Source: Candidula unifasciata
Taxonomy: Eukaryota > Mollusca > Gastropoda > Stylommatophora > Geomitridae
DNA: 64,000 bases
Assembly: GCA_905116865.2 (NCBI GenBank)
Contig: CAJHNH020000547.1
Location: 1-64,000, forward strand
Direction: 5' to 3'
Shown here piece after piece: positions 11,769 through 21,510 of the stretch. The notes under the pieces were generated by a model. That model saw only the letters and a program-made list of their open reading frames with translations. It made no database searches and was not told the origin of the DNA. Numbering within the stretch: the first letter of the stretch is position 1; every line of letters begins with the position of its first letter. A program made the translations under genes and the position numbers.

Positions 11769-12039
11769 GTATTTCTACTGCATTCAGAGTTGTGCTACTA
11801 TGAATATCTGGTCAGAAATAATTGTCTAAACTAGCGTTTGCTATTTGTTATTACGTAACAAATTTAATATGGAGCTTCAGGGAAAAAAAGTTCCAGTAAA
11901 TCAAGAGGTGAGGAAAGATGCTGTTGTTGAAAGACAAGCATTGAGAGAAAGGGAAAGGATATAAACTCTGTCCACACACAAGTCGATAATATGAAAATTA
12001 AATGAACGGAAACATATAAGTTCTTGGGTGAAAACTTCA

Positions 12040-12320
12040 ACTGCTCCAACATGTTAAGAGAATAAATACAATCTGGAAATCAATCTGGAAATAAAGTATA
12101 CTATGCCCTTCAACATCTGCTAAAGTCAAAGAGAGGTAAAAACTGTATACACAAGGTAGATAAATGGTCGTAGACCACGAGGCATACCAAGAAGTTTATG
12201 GAGAGATATGTCCAGAGAGATCTGCAAACATTTGGTGCTACCAACTAAAAAGAGAAGGTCAACCAGAGAGATGAGTGGAGGCGGGTGATATCTACACTCA
12301 GAATGCTAAAGAAGAAGAAG
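12040..12320 (+). mobile_element. Probable LINE tail fragment
   Basis: A broken frame gives GRPRGIPRSLWRDMSREICK, the GRPR...W pattern at the end of RTE reverse transcriptases, followed by 'aagaagaagaag'. Short and decayed. Confidence 0.4.
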
Positions 12321-12595
12321 AGTGATGAAAGCCAGTTAATTCATTTTACTGATTTTCTCACTTCATCTGTATAGATTATTTTAGTTGTTTGGTCTGTAAA
12401 TCAATTAAAAAAAATATTGTTTAGTAACATAAGTAACACATTTTTTTAAAGGAATTTTTTTAGATTCCTGAAATACAGGAAATATGAGATCTTGACAATG
12501 TTTTTTTTTTTCAATGTCAACAGAATGAAAGGGTTAAGTAAGATTTTGTGTGGATAATTTTAAGCATGTGTTTTTGTTTTGTTTTTGTCTTTTAG

Positions 12596-12681
12596 ATCAG
12601 TTTTTACGCAGTCATATGATACTGCCTCAGACTCTCTTCCTCTTGATGAGTTTGGACCAGCAGAAGTTACTACATTTTCAG
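12596..12681 (+). CDS. DNAI4: DNAI4 exon, linker segment
   Basis: Acceptor TTGTCTTTTAG, donor GTTAGA. One base completes Arg, then 28 codons read SVFTQSYDTASDSLPLDEFG and end AEVTTFS, with 1 nt left for the next exon. Acidic and Ser-rich; no motif of its own, but phase and position fit between the linker and the TETDTIW exon. Confidence 0.8.
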
Positions 12682-12787
12682 GTTAGACAAGCATATTTTA
12701 ATTTTATCTTTGATATAAAACCACAAATGAATGACAGTACAATGTATGTGGCAGATCAATAGAAATGATTGAATATAAACATATAGT

Positions 12788-12791
<4 letters not shown>

Positions 12792-12865
<74 letters not shown>
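12792..12865. repeat. (TA)n(CA)n microsatellite
   Basis: About 50 bases of TA repeats followed by about 24 bases of CA repeats. CA and TA repeats resume at the other side of the foldback element (13347-13368), so the foldback appears to sit inside one microsatellite. Confidence 0.95.
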
Positions 12866-13346
12866 GGCTATCCTCAGAATAATGGTCATAAATTATCGAG
12901 GTGGAAAATATACCCTAACAGGGCCTCAGTCACGTGTCAATTGCGCAGTTCCGTCGTCTTAAAATGCGAGCTTCCGGTGACATCCGCCACCGCCGAATTG
13001 CTAACTTTCAGCACCTTCTGCCACCGCCAAGAGTGTCCCCCACGCCGCTCAGGCGGCGTGGATTGGGGCTAAACTAGATGGCTAGAACTCACAAGCAGCA
13101 GCTACCACATCTCCTGCAGCTTCCTTCATTTTATTTGCTTGTGAGTCCTAGCCATCTAGTTTAGCCCCAATCCACGCCACGTGTGCGGCGTGGGGGACAC
13201 TCTCGGCGTTGGCGGAAGTCGCCGAAACTTCGCAATTTGGTGGTGGCGTTATAGTCCCTGGAAGTGCACAGTTGACACATGACTGAGGCCCTGTTAGGGT
13301 ATATTTTCCGCCTCAATAATTTACGACCGTTATTCGGAGGATAGCC
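12866..13346. mobile_element. 481-bp foldback element
   Basis: Two arms of about 210-230 bp are inverted copies of each other. The left arm starts GGCTATCCTCAGAATAATGG; the right arm ends with the complement of GGCTATCCTCCGAATAACGG. The block 'ccctaacagggcctcagtca' and the block 'attggggctaaactagatgg' match in both arms. The loop is short, about 35 bases near 13100-13135. The arms have many CpG sites in an AT-rich setting. No ORF of note. A foldback or hairpin MITE is the best fit; the superfamily is not clear. Confidence 0.85.
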
Positions 13347-13425
13347 CACACACACATATATATATAGAGAGAGAGACAGAGAGAGAGAGAGACAGAGAGA
13401 GAGAAAGAGAATGAGAGGAGGAGGA
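13347..13425. repeat. (CA)(TA)(GA) microsatellite
   Basis: Short CA and TA runs followed by GA repeats with interruptions, continuing the microsatellite interrupted by the foldback element. Confidence 0.85.
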
Positions 13426-14357
13426 CAGTGTGTGTTTGTCTAAAGCTGGAACAACTAGACAATTAATTATAATATAAGGAACACTAAGTTCATCAAAATG
13501 TTATGCGACAGAGATGATAGAAGAGGTAATGTCAACAATGTGCTTCACAAAGAAGGTAATTTAAGAAGGTGAAGAAACAGTTCGCTCTGGCGCAAACTGG
13601 GAAAAATAGATAAAACGATTAAGACCACAGTAATGATAACAATAGTTTGATTAGTTCAAAGGAAAGGTTGGCTGGTAGTGCTGGGGTTCGAGCATTCACT
13701 TACTGTACTACACAGTAGCACTGGAATTGATGTCTAGTAATGGCCGGCTCTAGTTTGGTCCCACTAAGGTGGTTCCTAGATTAACCAGGCCTTATTGGAT
13801 GATTGTTACAAATTTGGAAAAATTAGGTTAATTTTCTAAATACTAACCACCTTACTCCTTATGAGCTATTCCTTTATGAAAAATATTGACCTTGCATTGT
13901 ATTTTCTGCTTGTCTATTTCAAAGCAAATGCAGTTCATTTACTTTGAAAAGAAATATAATCATTCATTTTCTACTGCAAAAGTTATTTCATTTCTTGAAG
14001 ATTTTGCAGCAGATGTCCAGAAGTAAACCATAACACAACCTGCCACACATCCTTTTGATTGTGAATACAGAAGGAGAAAAAAAAAAATTCATTCATGTGG
14101 CTAAACACTTTTTGATCAAAGCACATGATTTAGAGACAAATTGTCTGGATCAAAGAAGTTGCATTAAAAAAAAAACATTATGTGGGTGGCTAGGGTAAGA
14201 AATAAACTGGTTGTAGGATGGCAAGAATTAAATGATTTTTTTATGATAGAAAGGGTTAATGTAACAAATACCTAGGAAATAGTTAAACCTACATTCTTAA
14301 GCTTGTTGAATTTTTTAAAAATTAAAAATAAAAACAAATTATTATCTTACATTTTAG
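13426..14357. other. Intronic stretch without clear elements
   Basis: AT-rich intron between DNAI4 exons at 12596 and 14358. Apart from A-runs (14079-14088, 14166-14175) I see nothing definite. Confidence 0.35.
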
Positions 14358-14539
14358 AGGTTCGCCACAAGCGACAGGAAATACAGGAAGTGCCAACAGA
14401 GGCAGATTTGGATAAAATAGTCGACATAACTCTGACAGAAACTGACACCATATGGATGTTTGATTTGCCAGACACCAAAGTGTCCACAGAGAGTGCTGAA
14501 GCCGAGAAAGTAATCAGTGGAATTAGAGCTTATACAGAG
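14358..14539 (+). CDS. DNAI4: DNAI4 exon, TETDTIW signature
   Basis: Acceptor TTACATTTTAG, donor GTGAAA, 2 nt plus 60 codons. It contains VDITLTETDTIWMFDLP, the most recognisable motif of DNAI4 in this window, followed by Glu-rich sequence and EKVISGIRAYTE. This region precedes the WD domain in the family and is conserved between animals. It leaves phase 0 and continues as LQKSRVGNDLY in the next exon. Confidence 0.93.
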
Positions 14540-14789
14540 GTGAAATTTCACATTTTCTCTTCAGATAAATCTTCTGCCTGTCTGTCTCCCAATGAAGCAT
14601 AAACTCTCAACCAAATCACATCTAACTCTTTGTAGAACTGGTAATGATTGGTTAGATTTTGCAGTAGAATTTTCTATGGGATGAAGTAGCCAGTCTTGTA
14701 TCAATGCTCTTGTTATCTCTTATAGGATGCAGAGGTGCATAACCATAGGTAGGCGGGATGCACAAGAACCAGGGCTTATTCTGGTCAAC

Positions 14790-14935
14790 CCCCACATAGG
14801 TTCCAGGGCCCTATTGTAGGGAAGAATATAACATACACAGTGGCTCCCTAATAAGCATTTTGTTAAAGTCTATTTATTGGGGGTGTTTGCCACACAGAAA
14901 TTGTGCATCTATGTGAGAGGTAAGGAACCAGAATA
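14790..14935 (+). repeat. Partial SINE-B
   Basis: Contains the SINE-B head ('ccccacataggttccagggc', 'ccctaataagca') and a 'gaggtaaggaaccag' block but lacks the usual 3' module. Confidence 0.4.
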
Positions 14936-15155
14936 AAAAAAAGTCAGAAAATTTATCACAAACATCAGAAAGAGACAGTCATAATTTTTTGGTCATGTTA
15001 TGAGAAGAAGAAAACTGGAACATATTGTAACCACAGGAACATCTGTGGAAAGAGAGACAGGAAGACAGCGTGGAAGATGCTTAACAGCCTTTTATCATGA
15101 ACTTGAACTGATACAGGCAGTTGGGGATCGCAGATTGTGGAGAGGCATATGAAGT
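14935..15155 (+). mobile_element. RTE C-terminal fragment
   Basis: Translation gives FFGHVMRRRKLEHIVTTG, an ERETGRQRGRCLTAF segment and GDRRLWRGI, a 5'-truncated RTE tail. Same subfamily as 815-1110 and 35317-35680. Confidence 0.6.
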
Positions 15156-15430
15156 GAATATGAAGTGTAGATCAGCTGATTTTCTTGTAAGCATGTACTT
15201 TCTGTAAAAAATTTATAAAAAATTTTTTTTTTAATATAAACATATTTATAGAAAACCTTTTTGCAATTATTTAAATGTAAACAATGAAATAATTTTTTAT
15301 GTAAATAAATACAGTTTAGGAAATACAATTACATACATAATATGTTGTGTCATTTTAAATGTGCTCCTTTTGAAGGTTTTATATAGATCCTATCTACTTC
15401 GTTAACCTCACATATTACATTATTTAACAG

Positions 15431-15538
15431 CTCCAGAAAAGTCGTGTTGGTAATGATCTGTATGCAGAGCGTGGTATGAACACTTTCAATGAACCTCTTA
15501 AGCTGAAGAGTGTTCATACACAAAAGATAGAAACACAG
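15431..15538 (+). CDS. DNAI4: DNAI4 exon, VGNDLYAERGMNTFN
   Basis: Acceptor TATTTAACAG, donor GTAAAT, 36 codons in phase 0. It reads LQKSRVGNDLYAERGMNTFN and ends VHTQKIETQ. The NDxYxERxMxTFN pattern is a conserved pre-WD segment of the DNAI4 family. Confidence 0.9.
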
Positions 15539-16239
15539 GTAAATAAACATGCTTTTTTTGTATGTCTAAACTCCTTGAAGTACCAGAAGGTTTCACAGGG
15601 AATGCCAGATAAAGAAATAACTAGGATGTAAAAGCACAAATGCATTACTTTTCAAGTGGCAATACGCACAGTGGTAATTACTTTGGAGAACAGGGAGATA
15701 TTGAGAAGATCTAGGGTCACATAACTAATGTAGTCATTACAAACTGTGCCAGTTAGGATTTTTATGTTTTACACCCCCTCCACTCCCCCCAAATGTTGAT
15801 GATAACCTTACCAAAGATTCTAACACAGCTCTCTCATATTATAATCCTGCATTTTATCTGTTTAGCCAGTGGTCCCTCTGTTGTCTGTGTTTTAACTATT
15901 AAGTTCATTTGTTGATTTCCTAACTGTATATATTAATTTAATTAACTAAGTTGTTCTTTCCCCGACATGAGAATCCATGTTAGCGTAGTGAACAATTATG
16001 ATATTATAGATTAGTGTTCGGAGTTCACTAGAAGAAGATTGTTTTTTACAGTGAGAAAAAATTTATGAAAAAGCTGCATAGAGCCAATCCTGGTGTATGA
16101 AAGTAAAACAAGGAATATCAGTAGATTAGAAATTCTGTGAATGCTTCAGAGATAGAAATCAATAGGAGAACAATGAGACACCAAGGACAGGTTAAAAAAA
16201 AAACTAATGAGAATGTCTTGAAAGAAATTATATGATACC

Positions 16240-16510
16240 AATCCATGAGTTGGTTCTGAGTCCCATTTTAGGGGGAAAAAGTAAAGACCTACAGTCCCCC
16301 TAATAAGTATGTTGTAAGAGTCGACTAAGGTGTGTTTCCCTTGAAGTTGGAGTACGTCTTCCTGAGGGGCGAGGAACCAATAGTCTGCATACAAATAAAT
16401 CAGATATGTAAACTGGATGTGTGTGCAAAATTCAAGTTCTAACCAAGACTAAAGTCCATAAGTGGATGAACAGCCAGAGCTTACCAGAGTTTACAGCAAG
16501 TTAATACAAA
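16240..16510 (+). repeat. SINE-B copy
   Basis: Starts 'ccatgagttggttctgagtc', contains 'agagtcgactaagg' and 'ttggagtacgtcttcctgag', and ends in a GAA-rich tail that has grown into the adjacent long purine tract. Confidence 0.65.
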
Positions 16511-16549
16511 TAAGATGAAGAAGAAGAAAAAGTAAAATAATAATAATAA

Positions 16550-16580
<31 letters not shown>

Positions 16581-16665
16581 AAAAAGAAGAGGAGGAAGAA
16601 GAAATAGTAGAAGAAGAGGAAGAGGAAGAAGAAGAGGAGGAAGAAGAAGAAGTAGAAGAAGAGGA

Positions 16666-16698
<33 letters not shown>

Positions 16699-16805
16699 GG
16701 AGGAAGAAGAAAAAGAAGAGGAAGAGGAAGAAGAAGATGAAGAGGAAGAAGAAGAGGAAGAGGAAGAAGAAGAAGAGCAGCAGCAGCAGAAGAAGAAGAT
16801 TTAAT
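16511..16805. repeat. Expanded GAA/GAG purine tract
   Basis: About 290 bases of almost pure A and G on the + strand, mostly GAA, GAG and AAG triplets with a short AAT run. It starts where the SINE-B tail would be, so it is best read as an expanded retroposon tail. The long Phe/Leu-rich frames on the minus strand are an artefact of this tract. Such purine tracts can form triplex DNA. Confidence 0.9.
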
Positions 16806-16825
16806 AATGAGAACTGCTGCAAACA

Positions 16826-17065
16826 AGGACACTTAACATTCTTTTGGCATATCATGAGAATAGAACAATTCTGGAGTTAGGTATGCCAGTGAGAAAGCTG
16901 AAGGAGAAGAGAGGCAGAAGGAGAGCAAGAGTGAAGATGTTGGACAGATTGGTATCCTGTCATGTAGAGACATCTGTATCAAAAATTGATTGTCAGAACA
17001 TGGAACAGAAGGCTGTGGACAGACATGATCACCAACACCACATGATATGGACTCTTTCAGTCCCA
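16826..17065 (+). mobile_element. RTE tail fragment
   Basis: Open pieces resemble FFWHIMRIEQF, KEKRGRRRARVKMLDRLVS and KIDCQNMEQKAVDRHDH, matching the end of RTE proteins. Decayed, no RT core. Confidence 0.5.
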
Positions 17066-17439
17066 ACCAAAGCACCATGTGTAATCAGGTATTGTTTATG
17101 TATACCAAACAACAAACAGTTTGATCTTGTGTTTAACCTAATCATATTGTAGGAATATGGCTACTTTTTTTTTTCTCCAAATAGCAAACTCAGTATTTGT
17201 ATTGCATCTGTGACAGTTTAGCTCTCAAACTTCATTTCTGTTTATTGTAACTGTTGTTATCTTTCAGTGTCTGGCAGAATATTATGGTAATTAAGAGTTA
17301 AGAAGAGTTTACTTCCAAAGATAGATGGTCTGGAAAAACAGATAAAGACATTTTTTTAAATTCAATGTTTTGTGAAGATTAAAAGCATTTAAAAAATATA
17401 TGGTTAAGTGTCAGCAAGGATAACAAAAATAAAAAATTT

Positions 17440-17880
17440 TGAGAGCATGCATCTTCCCTGTAGCAACATAGGGATGTGAGTCGTGGACTATGTCCCAGAC
17501 CTTAAGAAAGCAAATAGGGACTTTGGAGCTGAAATTATTCAGAAAGATTCTCAGAATACCATGCACAGAGAAGAGAAGAAATACTGACATTTTAAAAGAT
17601 TTGAACATCAAGGAAGTTTGGCTATTAAATAGTTGCTTGTCTATAGCATCTTGTCTCGGGAGCTGAAATATTTTGGTTATTTCAAGCGTTATGGCAGACT
17701 GGAAAAAAAAATAGCAGAAGGCATAGTACTAGAAAGGAGGAGCAGGGACGGACCAACATGAAGATGGGCACAGGATATAAGGAACTCCTTGAATAGGAAA
17801 GTACAAAAGGCAGGAGAGTGCCTTTTAAACATATATTCTGGAGTAAACATTTGAAATCTATCAAAACAAGTACATTTACA
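17440..17880 (+). mobile_element. RTE C-terminal fragment, EFGxLK-type subfamily
   Basis: Interrupted frames include 'caacatagggatgtgagtcg' (CxSWT region), a RKILRIPCTEKRRNT-like stretch and 'aagtacaaaaggcaggagag'. It resembles 20817-20960, 44660-45065 and 59745-60115. Confidence 0.5.
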
Positions 17881-18217
17881 AAATAACTGTAGCAACTTCA
17901 TGTAGAATATAACTAAGACAATTTATGTATAGAATATCAGCTTTACTCTCAATCCTAATAAGTGATTTACTTTCTGTAGATGTGGTGCACTGTTATTCAT
18001 GACTCTTGCAGATTTAGTATCTATCTTGTAATTGAAGTAAATCAAAACTGCTGATCTTATTCTTGATTCATGGTTGATTTTTTTTTTGACACATGCTACA
18101 CTTGTATAACTACTCTTTTTTTGTGTGTTTTTGAGTGTAGTATATATTTGATAAATATCTAGTGTATTAACATATAAACATAACATAATATATTTGTTTT
18201 CATGATTGCATTTGCAG

Positions 18218-18287
18218 GAAGTGGCAGCAGAATGTACAAACTGGGACATGTATGATACATTTAAAGTGTTTGAAAAAGAGGAAACAG
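18218..18287 (+). CDS. DNAI4: DNAI4 exon, TNWDMYDTF
   Basis: Acceptor TTGCATTTGCAG, donor GTAAAT, 23 codons plus 1 nt. It reads EVAAECTNWDMYDTFKVFEK and ends EET. The TxWDxYDxF motif is typical of the conserved segment before the DNAI4 WD domain. Confidence 0.9.
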
Positions 18288-18414
18288 GTAAATTTCTACT
18301 TGCTTATTGCCTATTTTTACATGTGTATTCATTGATAGGCTGCCTTTGTTAGATAAGTTAAAACATTCTGAGATAAAATTTACTTGTGTGTATGTATTCA
18401 AATTTTGGCATCTG

Positions 18415-18925
18415 TGGCTGAGGGATTACAAATGCGGTTTATAATTTCACAATACCTGGTTTGATTCAGCTGCGGATGATTCAGAAGTAGACTGCTCTGC
18501 ATGGATTTCAACAATGGTATAGAGCATCCGTTCTCAACCTGTGGGTCACAACCCTTTTTTATGTGGGTTGAATGACCCTTTCACATGGGTCACCTAAGAC
18601 CATCGGAAAACACATATTCATTTAAAGTTATGAAGTAGCAACGATAATCAAAAGTACGGTTGGTGGTCGCCATGAGGAACTGTATTAAAGGGTCAGGGCA
18701 TTAGAAAGGTTGAGAACCACTGATTTAGGGCATCAACCATGTAGAGGCAATCTCAGACACAGAACATAATATTACCTAGTAAAACCACAAACAGCCAATA
18801 CATTCTGGGATTGGGTGCTGACCACATCATCTACCTATTGCCTACTGCCTACTAATCTATAAATATAGGGCTAGCCCTATATGCCCAATACGCCTGAAAG
18901 AGTGGTAAAGGGCCCTTTATTTTAT
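18415..18925 (+). mobile_element. SINE-A copy split by a SPIN-like MITE
   Basis: A tRNA-like head (A-box-like GTGGCTGAGGG, B-box-like GGTTTGATTC at 18425-18480) is followed by the SINE-A body, ending 'gggctagccctatatgccca' and 'gggccctttattttat'. The body is interrupted at 18525-18722. Confidence 0.65.
18525..18722. mobile_element. SPIN/URR1-like hAT MITE
   Basis: 198 bp with terminal inverted repeats GGTTCTCAACCT-type (left variant 'ccgttctcaacct', right complement 'aggttgagaaccactg'). The interior has 'tgggtcacaaccc', 'aatgaccctttcaca', 'taagaccatcggaaaaca', 'ttatgaagtagcaac' and 'gaggaactgtattaaag', which I recognise from the vertebrate SPIN/URR1/OposCharlie3 hAT group. The 8-bp flanks GTATAGAG and ATTTAGGG match at 5 of 8 positions. 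Confidence 0.85.
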
Positions 18926-19194
18926 AATTTAATTAGCATAAACTGCTACTAGCACCATACAATTGGAACTGGAACTCTTCACTGCCTTCTGAAGATGAGG
19001 ACGGAGCACTTATGGAGATGTCCAGAGTGCTGTAATTTCGGTTCTTAACTGAACTCAACTCAACTTAATCTGTGAAATAACACTTGAGAAGTGAAATTTT
19101 AAGATTTTTAACATGAATCCAAACTTAAACACACTCAAAAACAAACATTTTAAAAAAAAAAACACTTGTGTGATGAAGAAATCTACCAATTTAA

Positions 19195-19440
19195 CTTTTT
19201 AAGGCTGATTGAGAAACGATACTGTGACGCAGACTGTGGAAACAACACTCTGCATTAAATACACAGATTAGGAGAATGTATGCTTAACCATACAAGAACT
19301 GTTGGAACAACACCCATCATCAAATTTATTGAGAAACAAAGAATGAAATGGTTTGGCCATCTATTGAGAATCTGAATATCGAAACACCAAGATGCAGGGT
19401 GGCCTGAAGTAGTACTTGGGCCTTAATCTGCACCCAGGTG
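19195..19440 (+). mobile_element. RTE tail fragment
   Basis: Shows TVGTTPIIKFIEKQRMKWFG and HLLRI, nearly the same as the corresponding segment of the RTE at 41247-44447 (GTIPIVKFIEKQRMKWFGHL). Truncated after this. Confidence 0.6.
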
Positions 19441-19482
19441 GACTTTTATTATGTAATGCCCATGTAGAAAACATCCTGTCCT

Positions 19483-20804
19483 TCTTCTTCTTCGTTCACC
19501 GGCTGTGAATTCCGGTGGAAGGTCCCGGTTAATCGTCCGCTTGGACTTTTGTCTTTTACCTGGACCTGAGTTTTGCGTGTACAACCGTTTTGTTGTTCCC
19601 TGCCTCATGGGCAGCTGTACTCCGACTTCGGGGGAAGACGTCAGACCGATTTCTAGGATGACTGTGGCCATTGTTTTGTGTGGGTCGAGACGTTACCTGA
19701 TTTGTGTGGTGTCCACTTTGTCTCCTTCCCTGCAGGTATTGCCCCGGAGTACCCCTTTGGGGCAGCCCCCTGTGGAACGGTTGGCCCTCAAGGGAAGGCA
19801 GGGCCAGATCATGGGCATTCCCTGCCATCCAAGGAGGCTTCCATTTTTGCAGAGCCGGCACATGGCGCTCTGGTTCTGGGCTCACCCAAGGAATCGTCAC
19901 GTCCTGCACATGCCTGCTTGACCTCACAACCGTATTAGGCCTCCCGCTCGACAAGGGCTGCGCCCTCTGGAAGTCAGCGGGGAGCAGCCCGCAAATTCTG
20001 GACTTTTGTGACCACCCAAATAGGTACATTCTTTTTCTTCGCACGTTAGGTATCTTTGACGAGCCGTTAGCCCGACAAAATTCAACATTCTGCGTCAGGC
20101 ATATCGTTATCTGTTTGGTCCCAGCACTAGGGAGAGTGGGGTCTTTTGGTGTGGACATTTGGACTTTTTCCATTCAATACGATTTGTGATGATAAGATTT
20201 TGAGCTTACTCGTGTTACGTGGGTTCTAGTTTTGTTGGACATTTAGGCTTAGCCAGCCGATGGATGGTTGCTGTCTTGGTGTACCTCAGCGCGGTGACGA
20301 CAACACTGAGGGTTAACAGAGGATGTACATGGGTAGAATCTTGCTGCGAGACGCCACCCACAGGAGATGTTACTCGTCTGTGCTGCGGGTAAATCTCTAG
20401 GTCAAGGGTTGAGTCTCAGCAGAACAATGTTCTCTTCACTCCCCATTCTTTTAACCAAGGGTTGTAATTTTAGTTGTACATTCGGCAAGCACTTTACTCA
20501 TGTTCCTAATGAGTTTTGATAACCTTTTTCACCCATGCGTTTGGGGGCGGGCTGATGAGAGCCACAAGGACACATCACCTCTGAGGGCCGCCAAACTCCG
20601 AGATCCCCTGACAGCTCTGTTAATGCTCACTTGAGACATTATCCGTAGCGCACGATGAGGACGTGCTGCAGGGGTCTTGCGTGAGGTTCCGTACAACCAG
20701 AACAGTGAAGGACTGGCGCCCGAGTGACGTACGGAGTATCTCCTTATACCCATCATGTTGGACTTAACTTTCCCTCACGCCTGTGACATAAATCACCGCG
20801 CCAC
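19483..20804 (-). mobile_element. 1.32-kb GAA-tailed retroposon, SINE-B relative
   Basis: The block is bounded by a perfect 12-bp duplication ACATCCTGTCCT (19471-19482 and 20805-20816). On the minus strand it ends with the SINE-B 3' module ('gaagtcggagtacagctgcc' to 'cacagccggtgaacg') and GAAGAAGAAG. The rest (20804 down to about 19700) has no SINE-B match, is GC- and CpG-rich, and resembles only 45440-45700. Removing the block rejoins an RTE fragment (tcctgtcct-gaaagctgaggtac). No reverse transcriptase is present, so it must have been moved by enzymes from elsewhere. It has one long minus-strand frame (see next). Confidence 0.85.
19556..20173 (-). CDS. 205-aa ORF in the 1.32-kb retroposon, unknown
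   Basis: An uninterrupted minus-strand frame starts MEKVQMSTPKDPTLP and ends VVHAKLRSR. It is rich in Pro, Arg, Ser and His and has no motif I recognise. The last third lies in the SINE-B 3' module, and the copy at 37276-37461 ends in the same peptide VVHAKLRSR. It overlaps open frames on the other strand, as GC-rich DNA often does, so coding status is uncertain. Confidence 0.3.
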   Translation of the reverse strand: MEKVQMSTPKDPTLPSAGTKQITICLTQNVEFCRANGSSKIPNVRRKRMYLFGWSQKSRICGLLPADFQRAQPLSSGRPNTVVRSSRHVQDVTIPWVSPEPERHVPALQKWKPPWMAGNAHDLALPSLEGQPFHRGLPQRGTPGQYLQGRRQSGHHTNQVTSRPTQNNGHSHPRNRSDVFPRSRSTAAHEAGNNKTVVHAKLRSR

Positions 20805-20816
20805 ACATCCTGTCCT

Positions 20817-20960
20817 GAAAGCTGAGGTACTTTAGTCATGTTCAGTGACATGATAGCTTGGAAAAGAAAACGGTATAGGAGGGTACAGTTTCTAGAAAAA
20901 GAGGCAGGGGTCGAGAACTTCAAATGTGGATGGATAGATGACATACTTACATTATTCTAG
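20817..20960 (+). mobile_element. RTE fragment, target of the retroposon
   Basis: Continues 'gaaagctgaggtactttagtcatgttcag', matching 'agaaactgaaatattttggc' in the RTE fragment at 44830. It is interrupted by the element ending at 20804. Confidence 0.5.
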
Positions 20961-20962
20961 TC

Positions 20963-21130
20963 ATCCCCCTGTGGGATGCAATTTTTCGATATTTTGAAGC
21001 CCCACCCTGGCTCTTGCCAGGGGCCGCAATACAGCCCAGCCATAGATATGGTCTGGTGGCTGAACGCGGTTTTCCGGACCTCTCCACTGGTGATCCTCAT
21101 CCGCATGGTGGCACATTATGTCACTAAAAT
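20963..21130 (+). repeat. Repeat family C copy
   Basis: Contains 'gatgcaatttttcgatattt', 'gaagccccaccctggctctt' and 'gatcctcatccgcatggtgg', close to the copy at 30598. The 3' tail is missing or replaced by TACTACTACTAATAATAATA. Confidence 0.6.
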
Positions 21131-21450
21131 GTACTACTACTACTAATAATAATACATGACGATGAAGATGCATTGGCTATGAAAGCACATAGGGCTGGAG
21201 AATTGGCTAGAGAAAGAGAGACTTTCAGGTATGTCGTGAAGAGAGAAACATTCTGTTAGGACCTATTTGGTGATGATAATGAACTGGTAAACCCAGGTTA
21301 AAATGGGTACCGGGAAGTGCCGTGGGAAGTAAAGGTAGCTGGTGTGATGTCTATAAACTTGTTTGCCTAATGTATCATTAGCGTGATATGACCATTTAAT
21401 GTTTTTTTTACTTCTGCATACTATAAATGATGATTTTAATACAACTACAG

Positions 21451-21510
21451 CAACGCATGAAGAAGAAAGTGTAAAAGATGAGGGCTTCAGTGAACTTTCA
21501 GATGAAAAAG
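21451..21510 (+). CDS. DNAI4: DNAI4 exon, acidic linker
   Basis: Acceptor CAACTACAG, donor GTCTTT (weaker than the others). Two nt complete Ala, then 19 codons read THEEESVKDEGFSELSDEK with 1 nt left. Highly acidic. Phase fits both neighbours. Confidence 0.75.

Noticed and set aside
16481..16855. Long Leu/Phe-rich minus-strand ORFs
   Set aside because: They are translations of the GAA/GAG purine tract, not genes.
19505..20189. Plus-strand ORFs of 138, 86 and 161 codons
   Set aside because: They overlap each other in GC-rich DNA of the 1.32-kb retroposon and are antisense to its tail direction.
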